Origin: Abditibacteriaceae bacterium
GTDB lineage: Bacteria > Armatimonadota > Abditibacteriia > Abditibacteriales > Abditibacteriaceae
Reading direction: 5' to 3'
DNA length: 64,000 bases
Assembly (NCBI GenBank): GCA_019239895.1
Contig: JAFAZH010000052.1
Span: 1-64,000, forward strand
In this document: piece after piece, positions 1 to 7,673 of the stretch
Position numbering within the stretch: the first letter of the stretch is position 1
How the letters are laid out: every line of letters begins with the position of its first letter
Made by a program: the position numbers and the translations under genes
The notes under the pieces: model-generated
Told to the model about the DNA's origin: nothing
The model's database searches: none
Seen by the model: only the letters and a program-made list of their open reading frames with translations

Positions 1-54
<54 letters not shown>

Positions 55-230
55 GGAGTTATTCCTATCTCGAACCTTGTAAGTGAACACTGTAAGGTGA
101 ACACCTACATCAGTAGAGACATAACTCAACCAATTACCTGCACTTCATCATGGCTGCCCTTGCTCTTGACCAGCAATGGTAAACGCTATTCAGTTCTCAG
201 TGCCTATTTCCTTCATCATGGCAAAGAGAG

Positions 231-262
231 AAAGCCCGATCAGAAACTCTGGTCGGGCTTTT
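231..262 (+). terminator. Intrinsic terminator of the 16S rRNA transcript
   Basis: A 13-bp stem (AAAGCCCGATCAG paired with CTGGTCGGGCTTT, one G-T pair) closes a 5-base loop and ends in TTTT. Being A-rich on one flank and T-rich on the other, it can work both ways, so it also terminates the leftward CHAT operon ending at 275. The 55-230 spacer contains no tRNA and no convincing gene. Confidence 0.9.
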
Positions 263-274
263 GTGTTTAACGTG

Positions 275-1333
275 TTATGGTTTGACTAATATGATTTGCG
301 TGGGATCAATACCCTCACGAGTAAAGAGTATTGGGGTGTCGGCTTCATAGACGTTTTCTGCCATCAAGAATGCCTTGGCTTGGTCATAAGCAGATTTAAT
401 AGAATGTCCAAAACCAATCGCCGAATAAAATTGAGCAGAGAAATTTCGAGCAGCTTCATCTTCAATAGAGGCTGCCATACCAATAGCAGCATCAATATGC
501 TTAGTCATTTCCTCAGCTTGATTTTTGGAAAAGCAGGTGTTGAAAACTACTACACGAAGATTTTCAGCAGTTGAAGCAAGCATCGCAACAATGGCTGTTT
601 TGCTAACAGCTTTTGCATTACCAGCCGTATCTAAGAAAATAATTTCATCCGTATCGCTGCCGTGACCACTAAAATGAACAATGTGGGGTTTATGTTCATT
701 CATGGCATCAAGTAGATCAACTGACCTTACAGCCCAAATCGACTCAAGTTCCACTGAGTCTCGATGTTCGGAGGCACGAATACGCGCAGCGATAGAACGG
801 GCTTCCTCATCCAAACTTAATTTATATTGTGAGTCTTGCGGGTCTGCGGCACAAAATAAGACTTTGATTTTCGAGGGAAGATGACGCAGATTAGCCATTC
901 TCTCAGTATGCCTCAAGTGCGATTGAATAGCAGTTTGACGTTCCATCTCCCTTGTAATTTCCCGTCTGTTACGCAACTCATTATCATGTCTCTTTTTGGC
1001 ATCATCATTTTGTCGTCTCAACTCTTGTTCCTGTGCGCTTTGAAGACTCTGGCTTGCACGAGCTAAGTCACGTTGTTTGTCACCAATACGCCGTTCTAAA
1101 TCGCCGACTTTAGTTTCTATGCGAGCCGCTTCGTGTTGCTTAGAACTAAGCTGTGATAATTTAGAGGACGCTGAACTGAAACTTTGTGATGACGAATTAA
1201 GGCTACGCAAAATTGAGCTAATTTCGTTGTTTATCCTTCCTAACTGCTGACTCTCTTGCCCTATTTGGCGGCGCAGGTCGCCAATGTCCCTATTCAACCT
1301 CGCAACCTCATTCTGGTAAGTACTAATAGACAT
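275..1333 (-). CDS. CHAT-domain (caspase-like) protease with N-terminal coiled coil
   Basis: A 352-residue protein. Residues about 5-150 are a charged, heptad-like coiled coil rich in Q, R, E and S. Residues about 155-352 are a CHAT domain (caspase HetF-associated with TPRs). It shows the KVLFCAADP opening strand, the LDEEARSI helix, VHFSGHG with the presumed catalytic His224, and FNTCFS with the presumed nucleophile Cys267. CHAT proteases are clan CD cysteine peptidases often deployed in bacterial immunity and programmed death, for example with gasdermin or type III CRISPR. The start is ATG at 1333 with AGGAC upstream; the upstream gene ends 4 bases away, so the two are probably translationally coupled. 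It is the last gene of a three-gene leftward operon. No transmembrane segment or signal peptide is seen, so it should be cytoplasmic. The substrate is unknown. Confidence 0.85.
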   Translation of the reverse strand: MSISTYQNEVARLNRDIGDLRRQIGQESQQLGRINNEISSILRSLNSSSQSFSSASSKLSQLSSKQHEAARIETKVGDLERRIGDKQRDLARASQSLQSAQEQELRRQNDDAKKRHDNELRNRREITREMERQTAIQSHLRHTERMANLRHLPSKIKVLFCAADPQDSQYKLSLDEEARSIAARIRASEHRDSVELESIWAVRSVDLLDAMNEHKPHIVHFSGHGSDTDEIIFLDTAGNAKAVSKTAIVAMLASTAENLRVVVFNTCFSKNQAEEMTKHIDAAIGMAASIEDEAARNFSAQFYSAIGFGHSIKSAYDQAKAFLMAENVYEADTPILFTREGIDPTQIILVKP

Positions 1334-1337
1334 GGTA

Positions 1338-1853
1338 TTAGTCCTGGTTCATAGCACGTTTTAGAAGGGGTGAAACGTAGGTTACATAAGCATACTCAGA
1401 TCCTTCACGTCCTAATTTTACCCATCCAAGAGCAGCAAAAAACCGAAGCCCATTATGCACAACAAGAAATGGTTGTTGGATTCCATCTGCTATTTGCTTC
1501 ACTGCTGCATTTTGAGAATCTTCCAGTGATAGAAGCTGAGTGCCTACTCGCTCCAAAACTTCATCAAAGTTGGAAATGAACCGCCGACAGGCTTCATCTG
1601 TACCTTGTGTTGTGAGTTGCACACTATTTGGAAGGTTTGATCTATTAAAGGTGAACATTCCGTCGAGAAAACCGAGATCAACCAAGCACAAGATCGAGTC
1701 AGACGCTTTTTCTTTAGAGCATCCGCTTGTTATACAATCGTCCAAAATAGATTGAGTTGCATAATGTTGATTGTATGTGCCCTTTAGATCTTCTTGGAAG
1801 AGGGTGTTCAAAACAAAGAGGTCGGTCTCGTTAAGTTCAATACCTAATCTCAT
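1338..1853 (-). CDS. Unknown protein, probably winged-helix type, partner of the CHAT protease
   Basis: A 171-residue soluble protein not assigned to a named family. The N-terminal half reads like a winged helix: helix at 7-20, helix with the turn at about 30-45, recognition-like helix at 48-64, then a strand pair containing LDGMFTFNR and VQLTTQG. The C-terminal half (about 115-168) has a second alpha-alpha-beta-beta pattern that could be another wing. The start is ATG at 1853, preceded by AAGGAG at seven bases. It sits between the DUF1883 gene and the CHAT protease. By position it could be an adaptor, sensor or regulator of the protease; this is inference. Base composition is lower in G+C than the housekeeping genes around it. 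Confidence 0.6.
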   Translation of the reverse strand: MRLGIELNETDLFVLNTLFQEDLKGTYNQHYATQSILDDCITSGCSKEKASDSILCLVDLGFLDGMFTFNRSNLPNSVQLTTQGTDEACRRFISNFDEVLERVGTQLLSLEDSQNAAVKQIADGIQQPFLVVHNGLRFFAALGWVKLGREGSEYAYVTYVSPLLKRAMNQD

Positions 1854-1945
1854 TCTGATTCTCCTTATCTTGATGCAAATCTAGATGCCATGCCGACGAT
1901 GCTATCAAAAACCACAATACGAGGGGTTGGTTTGTAGATTCATCG

Positions 1946-2212
1946 TTATCTTTCTTTAATGACTGAGAGGCTATAACGAATATTCGCCTGACCTCCCCCA
2001 AGGTCAATGACAATATTCCAGTAGGCACTTGAAGGAACGGAAATCTTCGCAGGAAAGTACTTGAAATGTCCACCGTAGTAATGGTAGCTACTACCTCGTT
2101 TGTAAGAAGAGAAATCCGAGTCACTCATAATCATAAAGTTGCATTGTGTGTCGCATTGCAACACAATAATATCTCCTGCATCGTAATAATCTCTTTGATG
2201 TAGAAAGTCCAT
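1946..2212 (-). CDS. DUF1883 domain protein
   Basis: An 88-residue protein that is essentially one DUF1883 domain: an opening FLH...DAGDIIVLQCD, a central FSSYKRGSSYHYYGGHFK segment, and a closing WNIVIDLGG. This small beta-sandwich domain is often found next to or fused with TIR and other immunity-type effectors. A GTG at 2224 could also start it, but GAGGTG covers that codon and lies nine bases ahead of the ATG at 2212, which also matches the family N-terminus, so I chose 2212. It is the first gene of the operon with the winged-helix and CHAT genes (92-base gap to the next). Its likely role is ligand sensing or assembly for the protease; that is inference. Confidence 0.8.
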   Translation of the reverse strand: MDFLHQRDYYDAGDIIVLQCDTQCNFMIMSDSDFSSYKRGSSYHYYGGHFKYFPAKISVPSSAYWNIVIDLGGGQANIRYSLSVIKER

Positions 2213-2240
2213 GATTTTAATCACCTCAGATTCAGAGGGG

Positions 2241-2269
2241 ATTGTATCATATCAGTGAAATCAAATCAA
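2241..2269 (-). promoter_or_regulatory. Sigma70-like promoter of the DUF1883/CHAT operon
   Basis: Reading leftward, TTGATT (2269-2264), a 17-base spacer and TACAAT (2246-2241) form a good promoter. It lies about 30 bases upstream of the DUF1883 start and after the terminator of the preceding leftward operon, so the module has its own transcript. Confidence 0.6.
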
Positions 2270-2367
2270 GGAGTCTTTATTGAATCAAAGAAATACCTGC
2301 GTGGACCTTGACTGCTTGAACACCGGTCGGTTCTCCGTGCCCTATTCCTCCTCATCGGTAGGTAATG

Positions 2368-2405
2368 AAAAAAGCCCCACCAGTTGATTCTGGTGGGGCT
2401 TTTTT
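2368..2405 (-). terminator. Intrinsic terminator downstream of the NnrD-like gene
   Basis: A6, then GCCCCACCAG, a 6-base loop, CTGGTGGGGC and T6. It is symmetric and should work in both directions. It ends the leftward 3997-2469 operon and insulates the DUF1883/CHAT operon promoter that follows it. The rest of 2270-2468 holds no gene that I can support. Confidence 0.9.
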
Positions 2406-2468
2406 CTTTTAGAGGGACAGCCCTCCACCCAACCTCTATCGGAAAGGGAAAGGAGACAGGGTTAGATA

Positions 2469-3392
2469 CTAAACATTCCTGCGCAAGCCAAAAGGCTGGC
2501 TGTCCTTGCGCTGTTCAATAGTGCGTTTGAGGTAGCGGATAACACTCGGTATTCGTTGCGGCAAATCTCCAGCGATAACCGAATTATCTCCCAAGTCCTT
2601 CTGCGCTGCTTCCATTGCTTGAGTCAAGATATGCACGCCCCAGACAGAGGCAGTAATCGGCTCAACTTTCTGGGCCAGGAACGCTGCCACAATTCCACTC
2701 AAAACGTGACTGCTGCCACTTACCTGGAGGCCACAAGCCTCGGTCGTGTCTTTGTATTGTGTGCCATCAGGCGCGATGACATGGGGCGCACCCTCGCTGT
2801 TAGCCATAACAATGTGCGTTGCGTTGCGCTCCGCTGCCTGCTTGCCCCAAGAGTCCAGAGAGTCCGCTGCATTACCTGCGGAGATTTGAGACACAATCCA
2901 AATTCGTGTCGCCGTGCTGTTGCTATTCTGTTTTGCTTTGCGCTTAGATACATCCGCGGTGGCATGATCGGCTACCAAGGGCAATGACATCTCATCCAAA
3001 ACTTCCTGCAACTGGCGAATGTTCGCTTCATCACGGGGTGAGCCGGGACTCAAAACAGCCGCTGTGCAAGCGGCGGCTTGTTCCTTGAGCAGACCAAGAC
3101 CATCCCGCTCCACGGTGCCATTGGGGGACTCTGGCAAGGGGATTGGCAGCACTTCTGGATGCATAATGCTTATTTGCAGCGCAATACTTTCCGGGGCAGC
3201 TAAATAGACTTCGATGCCGCAACGCAGGGCAGCACGAGCCGCTAAAATAGCCGGGCCGGGTTGATGTTTTGACCCGACTACAACGAGCATTGCGCCACGC
3301 TGTGGGCGTTGACCCTTTGCAGGCGTCTCCGGCAAAGGCATCGCTTTCAAAAGGTCGGGGTTAATAATCTTCGGTTCAGTTTCGCTCATCAT
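2469..3392 (-). CDS. Divergent NAD(P)H-hydrate dehydratase-like (ribokinase-fold) protein
   Basis: A 307-residue protein resembling the C-terminal YjeF/NnrD domain, which dehydrates damaged NAD(P)H hydrates using ADP. Visible family landmarks are the glycine-rich opening RGAMLVVVGSKHQPGPAIL, AARAALRCG, and a late GSSHVLSGIVAAFLAQ. In canonical enzymes that last motif reads GxGDVLxG with a catalytic Asp; here it is SH. The usual GPGLG phosphate loop is also replaced (SPGSPRDE). It may therefore be inactive or changed in function. There is no NnrE epimerase half. Two tandem ATG codons begin it; GGAG lies two bases before the first and five before the second (3389), so 3389 may be the true start. 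It is probably co-transcribed with the gene at 3419-3997 (26-base gap). Confidence 0.65.
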   Translation of the reverse strand: MMSETEPKIINPDLLKAMPLPETPAKGQRPQRGAMLVVVGSKHQPGPAILAARAALRCGIEVYLAAPESIALQISIMHPEVLPIPLPESPNGTVERDGLGLLKEQAAACTAAVLSPGSPRDEANIRQLQEVLDEMSLPLVADHATADVSKRKAKQNSNSTATRIWIVSQISAGNAADSLDSWGKQAAERNATHIVMANSEGAPHVIAPDGTQYKDTTEACGLQVSGSSHVLSGIVAAFLAQKVEPITASVWGVHILTQAMEAAQKDLGDNSVIAGDLPQRIPSVIRYLKRTIEQRKDSQPFGLRRNV

Positions 3393-3418
3393 AGCTCCAT
3401 CCGCTTATGCAGTTTTCG

Positions 3419-3997
3419 TTAAAGCTGGGCACGACACCAGCGGAGCAGGGTAGATATTTCAATGACCTGCACCTGTTGGAGCCAGTCGCTCTGGAGCTGG
3501 CCCCGACGCGCCATTTCACAGCGGCCTACAAATTCCATCGGCACCCAGGTGGCAGCCCGTTGCAGTGCTTGGACAAATTCTGCCACTTCTGGTTTTGCCA
3601 CTTCCGGTGCGGGTTCGCCTTGCAGGGCCGCTAACACATTTTCGTAAACATCAGCAAAGGCCGGATGCGCACCCGTTCTACGCCACCAATAGTGAGAGTT
3701 GGCGGCATCGCCTTCGCGCCGGTGCATAATCGCGTGCCAGAAGCTTCCCGTAGCATTTTCTAGACCTTGTGAGATGGAGTGCGAAGCCTCTAAATCATCA
3801 TTCCACAGGAGCAACCCGGCGCGGCAAGCGGCTACCTTATCCGATGCTGCGGCACTGGCCTCTGGCCCCAGAAAATCAGCCGCCGAGGACATTTTAATCT
3901 GTTGTGACAGAGTATTATTCCAGGGTTGGGTTGGGTAGAGGGGCGGTAAAGGCCGACGCTCCTGTAACTGCTGCACGATTTCGTCAAAGGCGGGCAT
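3419..3997 (-). CDS. Conserved protein of unknown function
   Basis: A 192-residue soluble protein that I cannot name. It is mostly helical and has a striking central motif, FWHAIMHRREGD followed by SHYWWRR, in which His, Arg, Glu, Asp and Trp cluster like a conserved active or binding site. I believe similar small proteins occur in other bacteria as uncharacterised families, but that is from memory. No signal peptide or membrane segment is seen. The gene lies 26 bases upstream of the NnrD-like gene on the same strand, so the two probably form one operon. Confidence 0.6.
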   Translation of the reverse strand: MPAFDEIVQQLQERRPLPPLYPTQPWNNTLSQQIKMSSAADFLGPEASAAASDKVAACRAGLLLWNDDLEASHSISQGLENATGSFWHAIMHRREGDAANSHYWWRRTGAHPAFADVYENVLAALQGEPAPEVAKPEVAEFVQALQRAATWVPMEFVGRCEMARRGQLQSDWLQQVQVIEISTLLRWCRAQL

Positions 3998-4088
3998 AGA
4001 TTATTCCTGTAGAGAGTGTCACAAGCATACTCCTCTGTTCATTTTACGATAACGCCATCGGCAGGGCATGTGTTTATGCATGACAGAT

Positions 4089-4553
4089 TCAATGTGATTC
4101 AAAGTCACCGTAGAGTGTTTGGATATAGTTAATTTGCGCTGTGCGCGACATAAAGGAACGGTAAGCCATCAATATCCAGACACCCCACGCCAGCGTCATG
4201 CCGCCACCCATCGGCAAGGTTAAAGGCTCATCCAGTTTCTCATCGGGGAACGTCTTAATTTCTTCAATTAGTTGCCGTGTGTTCTCCGCCAAATGGTTAA
4301 GGGCTTCCTCCCGTGTCCAGGTGGCACGCTCTTGCGCCATGCGCTTAAACAATTCGGGGCCATATTGGATGTTGCCACGCAGCATCCCTGTACACAAGGC
4401 CGGTGCCTGGGCTGCATCACCCAGTAAGTCCAGCACAGTGCGCCCATTGTCGAGCGGTTTCCAATTCAACTTATCTTCGGGCACCGCCTTGGCCGTGCGC
4501 TCCAATCCCACACGCCCAACTTCAATCATCGAAATGATAATGTCCTTGCTCAT
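4089..4553 (-). CDS. DinB-fold protein lacking the metal-binding histidines
   Basis: A 154-residue four-helix protein of the DinB/DfsB superfamily. The VPEDKLNWKP segment and the closing INYIQTLYGDFE mark it as a relative of the 10717-11163 protein. Members normally bind a divalent metal through three His. Here the first His position reads LLGDAA and the HHHG motif is replaced by YRSFMSR, so metal binding is probably lost. The start ATG at 4553 has GGAGG in the sequence just upstream. It is divergent from groES, whose promoter begins about 70 bases away. Function unknown. Confidence 0.75.
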   Translation of the reverse strand: MSKDIIISMIEVGRVGLERTAKAVPEDKLNWKPLDNGRTVLDLLGDAAQAPALCTGMLRGNIQYGPELFKRMAQERATWTREEALNHLAENTRQLIEEIKTFPDEKLDEPLTLPMGGGMTLAWGVWILMAYRSFMSRTAQINYIQTLYGDFESH

Positions 4554-4621
4554 TGTCTCCTCCGTTACGAATTCAAGTTTGAGTATAGCCTGCTAAGGAC
4601 GAGAAAAATTTCTGACACCCC

Positions 4622-4650
4622 TTGACGCTGCTCTCTATCATCTCTATAAT
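4622..4650 (+). promoter_or_regulatory. Sigma70 promoter of groES-groEL
   Basis: TTGACG (4622-4627), a 17-base spacer and a perfect TATAAT (4645-4650). Transcription should begin at about 4657, directly before the CIRCE operator, which is the classic HrcA-repressed arrangement. Confidence 0.88.
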
Positions 4651-4660
4651 ACCTTTTGGT

Positions 4661-4687
4661 TTAGCACTCTACTCATGAGAGTGCTAA
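4661..4687 (+). promoter_or_regulatory. CIRCE operator (HrcA binding site)
   Basis: A perfect match to the CIRCE consensus: TTAGCACTC, nine bases, GAGTGCTAA. It overlaps the predicted transcription start of groES-groEL, so the repressor HrcA would block the promoter and release it on heat shock. hrcA itself is not in the window. Confidence 0.97.
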
Positions 4688-4735
4688 CGAAGCTTTAAAA
4701 TAAAGATCAGATTATTGAAGGGAGGACGTTTAACA

Positions 4736-5029
4736 ATGGCAAGTATTAAACCTTTGGGCGATAAGGTTCTCGTCCAGCCAAGTGTCAGCCAGGAAACGAC
4801 CGCTGGTGGCATCGTGCTGCCGGACACCGCTAAGGAGCGCCCGCAGGAAGGCAAAGTCGTCGCTGTCGGCCCAGGCCGCACCCTCGACAATGGGGAGAAG
4901 GTGCAGATTAGCGTTAAAGAAGGTGACTTGGTGATCTACTCGAAGTATGGTGGCACCGAGATTAAGCTGGATGGCACAGAGTATCTCATCCTCGATGAGA
5001 GCAGCCTGCTCGCAGTTAAAGAATCCTAA
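4736..5029 (+). CDS. groES: Co-chaperonin GroES (HSP10)
   Basis: A 97-residue co-chaperonin that forms the seven-membered lid on GroEL and closes the folding chamber. The sequence starts ASIKPLGDKVLVQPS and includes the mobile-loop segment ETTAGGIVLPDTAKERPQEG and the closing EYLILDESSLLAV, all typical. The start is ATG at 4736, with GGAGG eleven bases upstream; an upstream in-frame start would lie before the ribosome binding site. It is first in the groES-groEL operon under a CIRCE-controlled promoter. Confidence 0.98.
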   Translation: MASIKPLGDKVLVQPSVSQETTAGGIVLPDTAKERPQEGKVVAVGPGRTLDNGEKVQISVKEGDLVIYSKYGGTEIKLDGTEYLILDESSLLAVKES

Positions 5030-5047
5030 GCAATATTGACGATTTTC

Positions 5048-5102
5048 GATTGACGATTGATGATTCAAGTCTATCAGAAAATCAATTCGTCAATCGTCAA
5101 TC
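5048..5102. repeat. Inverted repeat between groES and groEL
   Basis: An imperfect hairpin whose arms are built from GATTGACGATT-type words (5048-5065 against about 5081-5102). It lies within the transcript between groES and groEL, ending about 20 bases before the groEL ribosome binding site. It could act as an RNA-processing or stability element; that is inference. Confidence 0.75.
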
Positions 5103-5137
5103 CACAATCGTAAATGGTATAAAGGAGTGAATGAATA

Positions 5138-6772
5138 ATGGCTAAAGACCTTCGGTTTAGCGAAGAAGCGCGACGCGGTTTGGAGCGTGGCGTTAATAAA
5201 GTGGCGGACGCTGTTAAAGTAACCCTCGGCCCGCGCGGTCGTAACGTCGTATTAGAGAAAAAGTTCGGTAGCCCGACCATCACCAAAGATGGCGTGACCG
5301 TAGCCAAAGAGATTGAATTGGCCGACCCGATTGAAGACATCGGAGCCAAGCTCGTTAAAGAAGTTGCCAGCAAGACCAACGATGTCGCTGGCGACGGCAC
5401 GACCACCGCCACCGTGTTGGCCCAGGCAATGGTGCGTGAAGGTCTGCGCGTAGTCGCTGCCGGTGCCAATCCCCTCGCTGTCAAGCGTGGCATTGACAAG
5501 GCCGTCGGCGCTGCCGTGGAGAAGATTCGTGATCTCTCCACTCCCGTGACCGACAAAGAGAGCATTGCTTCGGTTGGTGCGATTGCCGGTAATGACCGCG
5601 AGATCGGCGAGTATATCGCTGAGGCGATGGATAAGGTCGGTAAAGATGGCGTTATCACCATTGAAGAGTCGAAGGGCACCGGCACCACGGTTGAAATCGT
5701 GGAAGGTATGCAGTTCGACAAGGGCTACCTGTCCCCTTACTTCGTGACCGATCCTGAGCGCATGGAAGCCGTCTTAGAGAATCCCAGCATCCTGTTGCAC
5801 GAAAAGAAAATCTCCAACGTGCAAGACCTCGTGCCCGTGCTGGAAAAGGTCGCCAAGAGCGGCACCCCCTTGCTCATCATCTCTGAAGATGTGGAAGGCG
5901 AAGCTCTCGCTACCCTCGTAGTCAACCGCATCCGTGGCATCCTGAACGTGGCCGCTGTAAAGGCTCCTGGCTTCGGTGATCGTCGCAAGGCGATGCTCGA
6001 AGACATTGCTGTCCTGACCGGTGGCACTTTCGTCAGCGAAGACCTCGGCATCAAGCTTGATAACCTCGACTTCAAGATGCTGGGTCGCGCCGAGAAGGTC
6101 ATCATCACCAAGGACGAGACCACCATCATCAAGGGTGGCGGCACCAAGGATGCCGTGGCCGGTCGCGTGCAGCAGATTCGCAACCAGATCGAGAATACCG
6201 ACTCCGACTATGACCGTGAGAAGCTCGAAGAGCGTCTCGCCAAGCTTGCTGGCGGCGTCGCCAAGTTGAGCGTCGGTGCAGCGACTGAGACCGAGTTGAA
6301 AGAGAAGAAGCACCGCTTTGAGGATGCTCTTTCGGCCACCCGCGCGGCGGTTGAAGAGGGTATCGTCCCCGGTGGCGGCTCCACTCTCGTGCAGGCTGCC
6401 ATTGCACTGGACAAGCTGAAAGCTGATGACAGCGACGAGCAGGTTGGTATCAACATCGTGCGTCGCGCTCTGGAAGAGCCACTGCGCCAAATCGCCCATA
6501 ACGCTGGCATGGAAGGCAGCGTCGTGGTAGACAAAGTGCGCCGTGGCAAAGCTGGTCAGGGTCTCAATGCCCTCACCGAAGAGTATGTTGACCTCGTGAA
6601 AGCTGGCGTGGTTGACCCCGTTAAGGTCACCCGCTCCGCGCTCGAAAATGCGGCCTCGATTGCTTCTCTGATCCTGACCACCGAAGTCTTGGCTTCGGAG
6701 ATCAAGGAAAAGGCTCCCGCAGCCCCCGCTGGTGGCGGTGGCGGCATGGGTGGCATGGACGGTATGTACTAA
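5138..6772 (+). CDS. groEL: Chaperonin GroEL (HSP60)
   Basis: The 544-residue chaperonin subunit that forms double heptameric rings and folds proteins with ATP in the cytoplasm. Family landmarks are TLGPRGRNVVLEKKFGSP near the N-terminus, the ATP-binding VAGDGTTTATVLAQA, IKAPGFGDRRK-type apical residues, VEEGIVPGGG, and a Gly-Met-rich tail ending GGMDGMY. Length is standard. The start ATG at 5138 follows AAAGGAG. It is co-transcribed with groES and regulated through the CIRCE site. The long opposite-strand reading frames over this gene are by-products of its codon use. Confidence 0.99.
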   Translation: MAKDLRFSEEARRGLERGVNKVADAVKVTLGPRGRNVVLEKKFGSPTITKDGVTVAKEIELADPIEDIGAKLVKEVASKTNDVAGDGTTTATVLAQAMVREGLRVVAAGANPLAVKRGIDKAVGAAVEKIRDLSTPVTDKESIASVGAIAGNDREIGEYIAEAMDKVGKDGVITIEESKGTGTTVEIVEGMQFDKGYLSPYFVTDPERMEAVLENPSILLHEKKISNVQDLVPVLEKVAKSGTPLLIISEDVEGEALATLVVNRIRGILNVAAVKAPGFGDRRKAMLEDIAVLTGGTFVSEDLGIKLDNLDFKMLGRAEKVIITKDETTIIKGGGTKDAVAGRVQQIRNQIENTDSDYDREKLEERLAKLAGGVAKLSVGAATETELKEKKHRFEDALSATRAAVEEGIVPGGGSTLVQAAIALDKLKADDSDEQVGINIVRRALEEPLRQIAHNAGMEGSVVVDKVRRGKAGQGLNALTEEYVDLVKAGVVDPVKVTRSALENAASIASLILTTEVLASEIKEKAPAAPAGGGGGMGGMDGMY

Positions 6773-6780
6773 TCTCACGC

Positions 6781-6864
6781 TCCGGCGGAGGAGCCACCCC
6801 AACCTCCGCCGGATGCCAAACAACGCGCCCCGCCGACTTCCTGTCGCGGGGCGCGTTGCGTTTT
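6781..6864 (+). terminator. Tandem hairpins ending the groES-groEL transcript
   Basis: Two consecutive hairpins follow groEL. The first is TCCGGCGGAGG / CCTCCGCCGGA (6781-6813). The second is AACGCGCCCCGC / GCGGGGCGCGTT (6822-6857), followed by GCGTTTT. The second has the form of an intrinsic terminator. Nothing else is seen in 6865-7046. Confidence 0.85.
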
Positions 6865-7046
6865 CTGCCCATCTGCGGTTGACTCAAGGAAGTTCTAACT
6901 TAGTTATGCGAATTGAGGTGACGCGGCATGGTGCAATTGGCGCAACGGGCATATCAGGAGGATAAGCAAATCACCCTGCTAAAGAGATGTCAGAATTATC
7001 GGCATTGCCCTTGCTCATCCTTAAATGAACTCGGAGAAGATATCTC

Positions 7047-7469
7047 ATGAGCCAGAGAATAGATGCTTTAGCCCAACGTTTTATTGATGCGCTACATACC
7101 CTGGAGCAGGGGAGCGGACGCGATGCGGAAGCTTTAGCCAAACTCTTCAGTCAGGACGCCACACTGACAAATTCCACCTTGGAGATACGCCAGCAGCAAG
7201 TTAGGGGGCGCGAGCAGATTATGGGGTTTTGGGTGAATTACCGGAGCACTTTAGCTAATGCCCATTCGCACTTTCACCACATCACGCTCAGTGACAAGGC
7301 GGCTGGATTGTTCTGGACAACAACAGGCGCAGAGGTTAATGGCCAGCCCGTGAACTATCACGGCGCGACCTTGCTGGAATTCGATGACCAAGGCTTAATT
7401 AGCTTCTTTTGCGGTTACTACGACACGCGAGAATTAACCGTTAAAGCTGAAGCCGATAAGGACAATTGA
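7047..7469 (+). CDS. NTF2-like (SnoaL-type) domain protein
   Basis: A 140-residue single-domain protein with the alpha+beta cone pattern of the NTF2/SnoaL superfamily. Helices at the start (DALAQRFIDALHTLEQG) are followed by LAKLFSQDATL, the REQIMGFWVNY segment, and strands ending FDDQGLISFFCGYYD. The fold binds small hydrophobic ligands or acts as an isomerase or hydrolase; no specific activity can be deduced. The start ATG at 7047 is preceded by GGAGAAG. It stands alone, with a long palindrome directly after it. Confidence 0.7.
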   Translation: MSQRIDALAQRFIDALHTLEQGSGRDAEALAKLFSQDATLTNSTLEIRQQQVRGREQIMGFWVNYRSTLANAHSHFHHITLSDKAAGLFWTTTGAEVNGQPVNYHGATLLEFDDQGLISFFCGYYDTRELTVKAEADKDN

Positions 7470-7659
7470 TTTTAGCAGGAAGACAGGGGAAAAGGAAAGC
7501 AGGAGGGGGAGAAAGGGAGAAGAGGAGAAGGGGAAAGGAATCTTGATTAGAGGGGGATCATCGTGCGTGAGTCAACTCTTGTAGGCTTTCTTTTTTCTTA
7601 TCTTTCCCCTTCTCCCCATCCTTCTCTTGCTCTCCTTTGCGCTTGTCTTCCTGCTAAAA
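7470..7659. repeat. Long purine/pyrimidine palindrome between convergent genes
   Basis: The outer arms TTTTAGCAGGAAGACA and TGTCTTCCTGCTAAAA are exact complements. The interior is a purine-rich run (GGAGAAGGGGAAAGG-like) facing a pyrimidine-rich run, so much of the 190 bases can fold on itself. It sits between convergent genes and could serve as a two-way terminator or an extruded cruciform. Confidence 0.85.
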
Positions 7660-7673
7660 GAATTCCTAATTGC

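Noticed and set aside
2270..2367. Possible 5S-like or small RNA in the spacer before the terminator
   Set aside because: A few rRNA-like words only; no consistent 5S fold or promoter.
5774..6823. A 349-codon leftward frame opposite groEL
   Set aside because: It lies wholly over groEL and reflects its third-position bias; no motif of its own.
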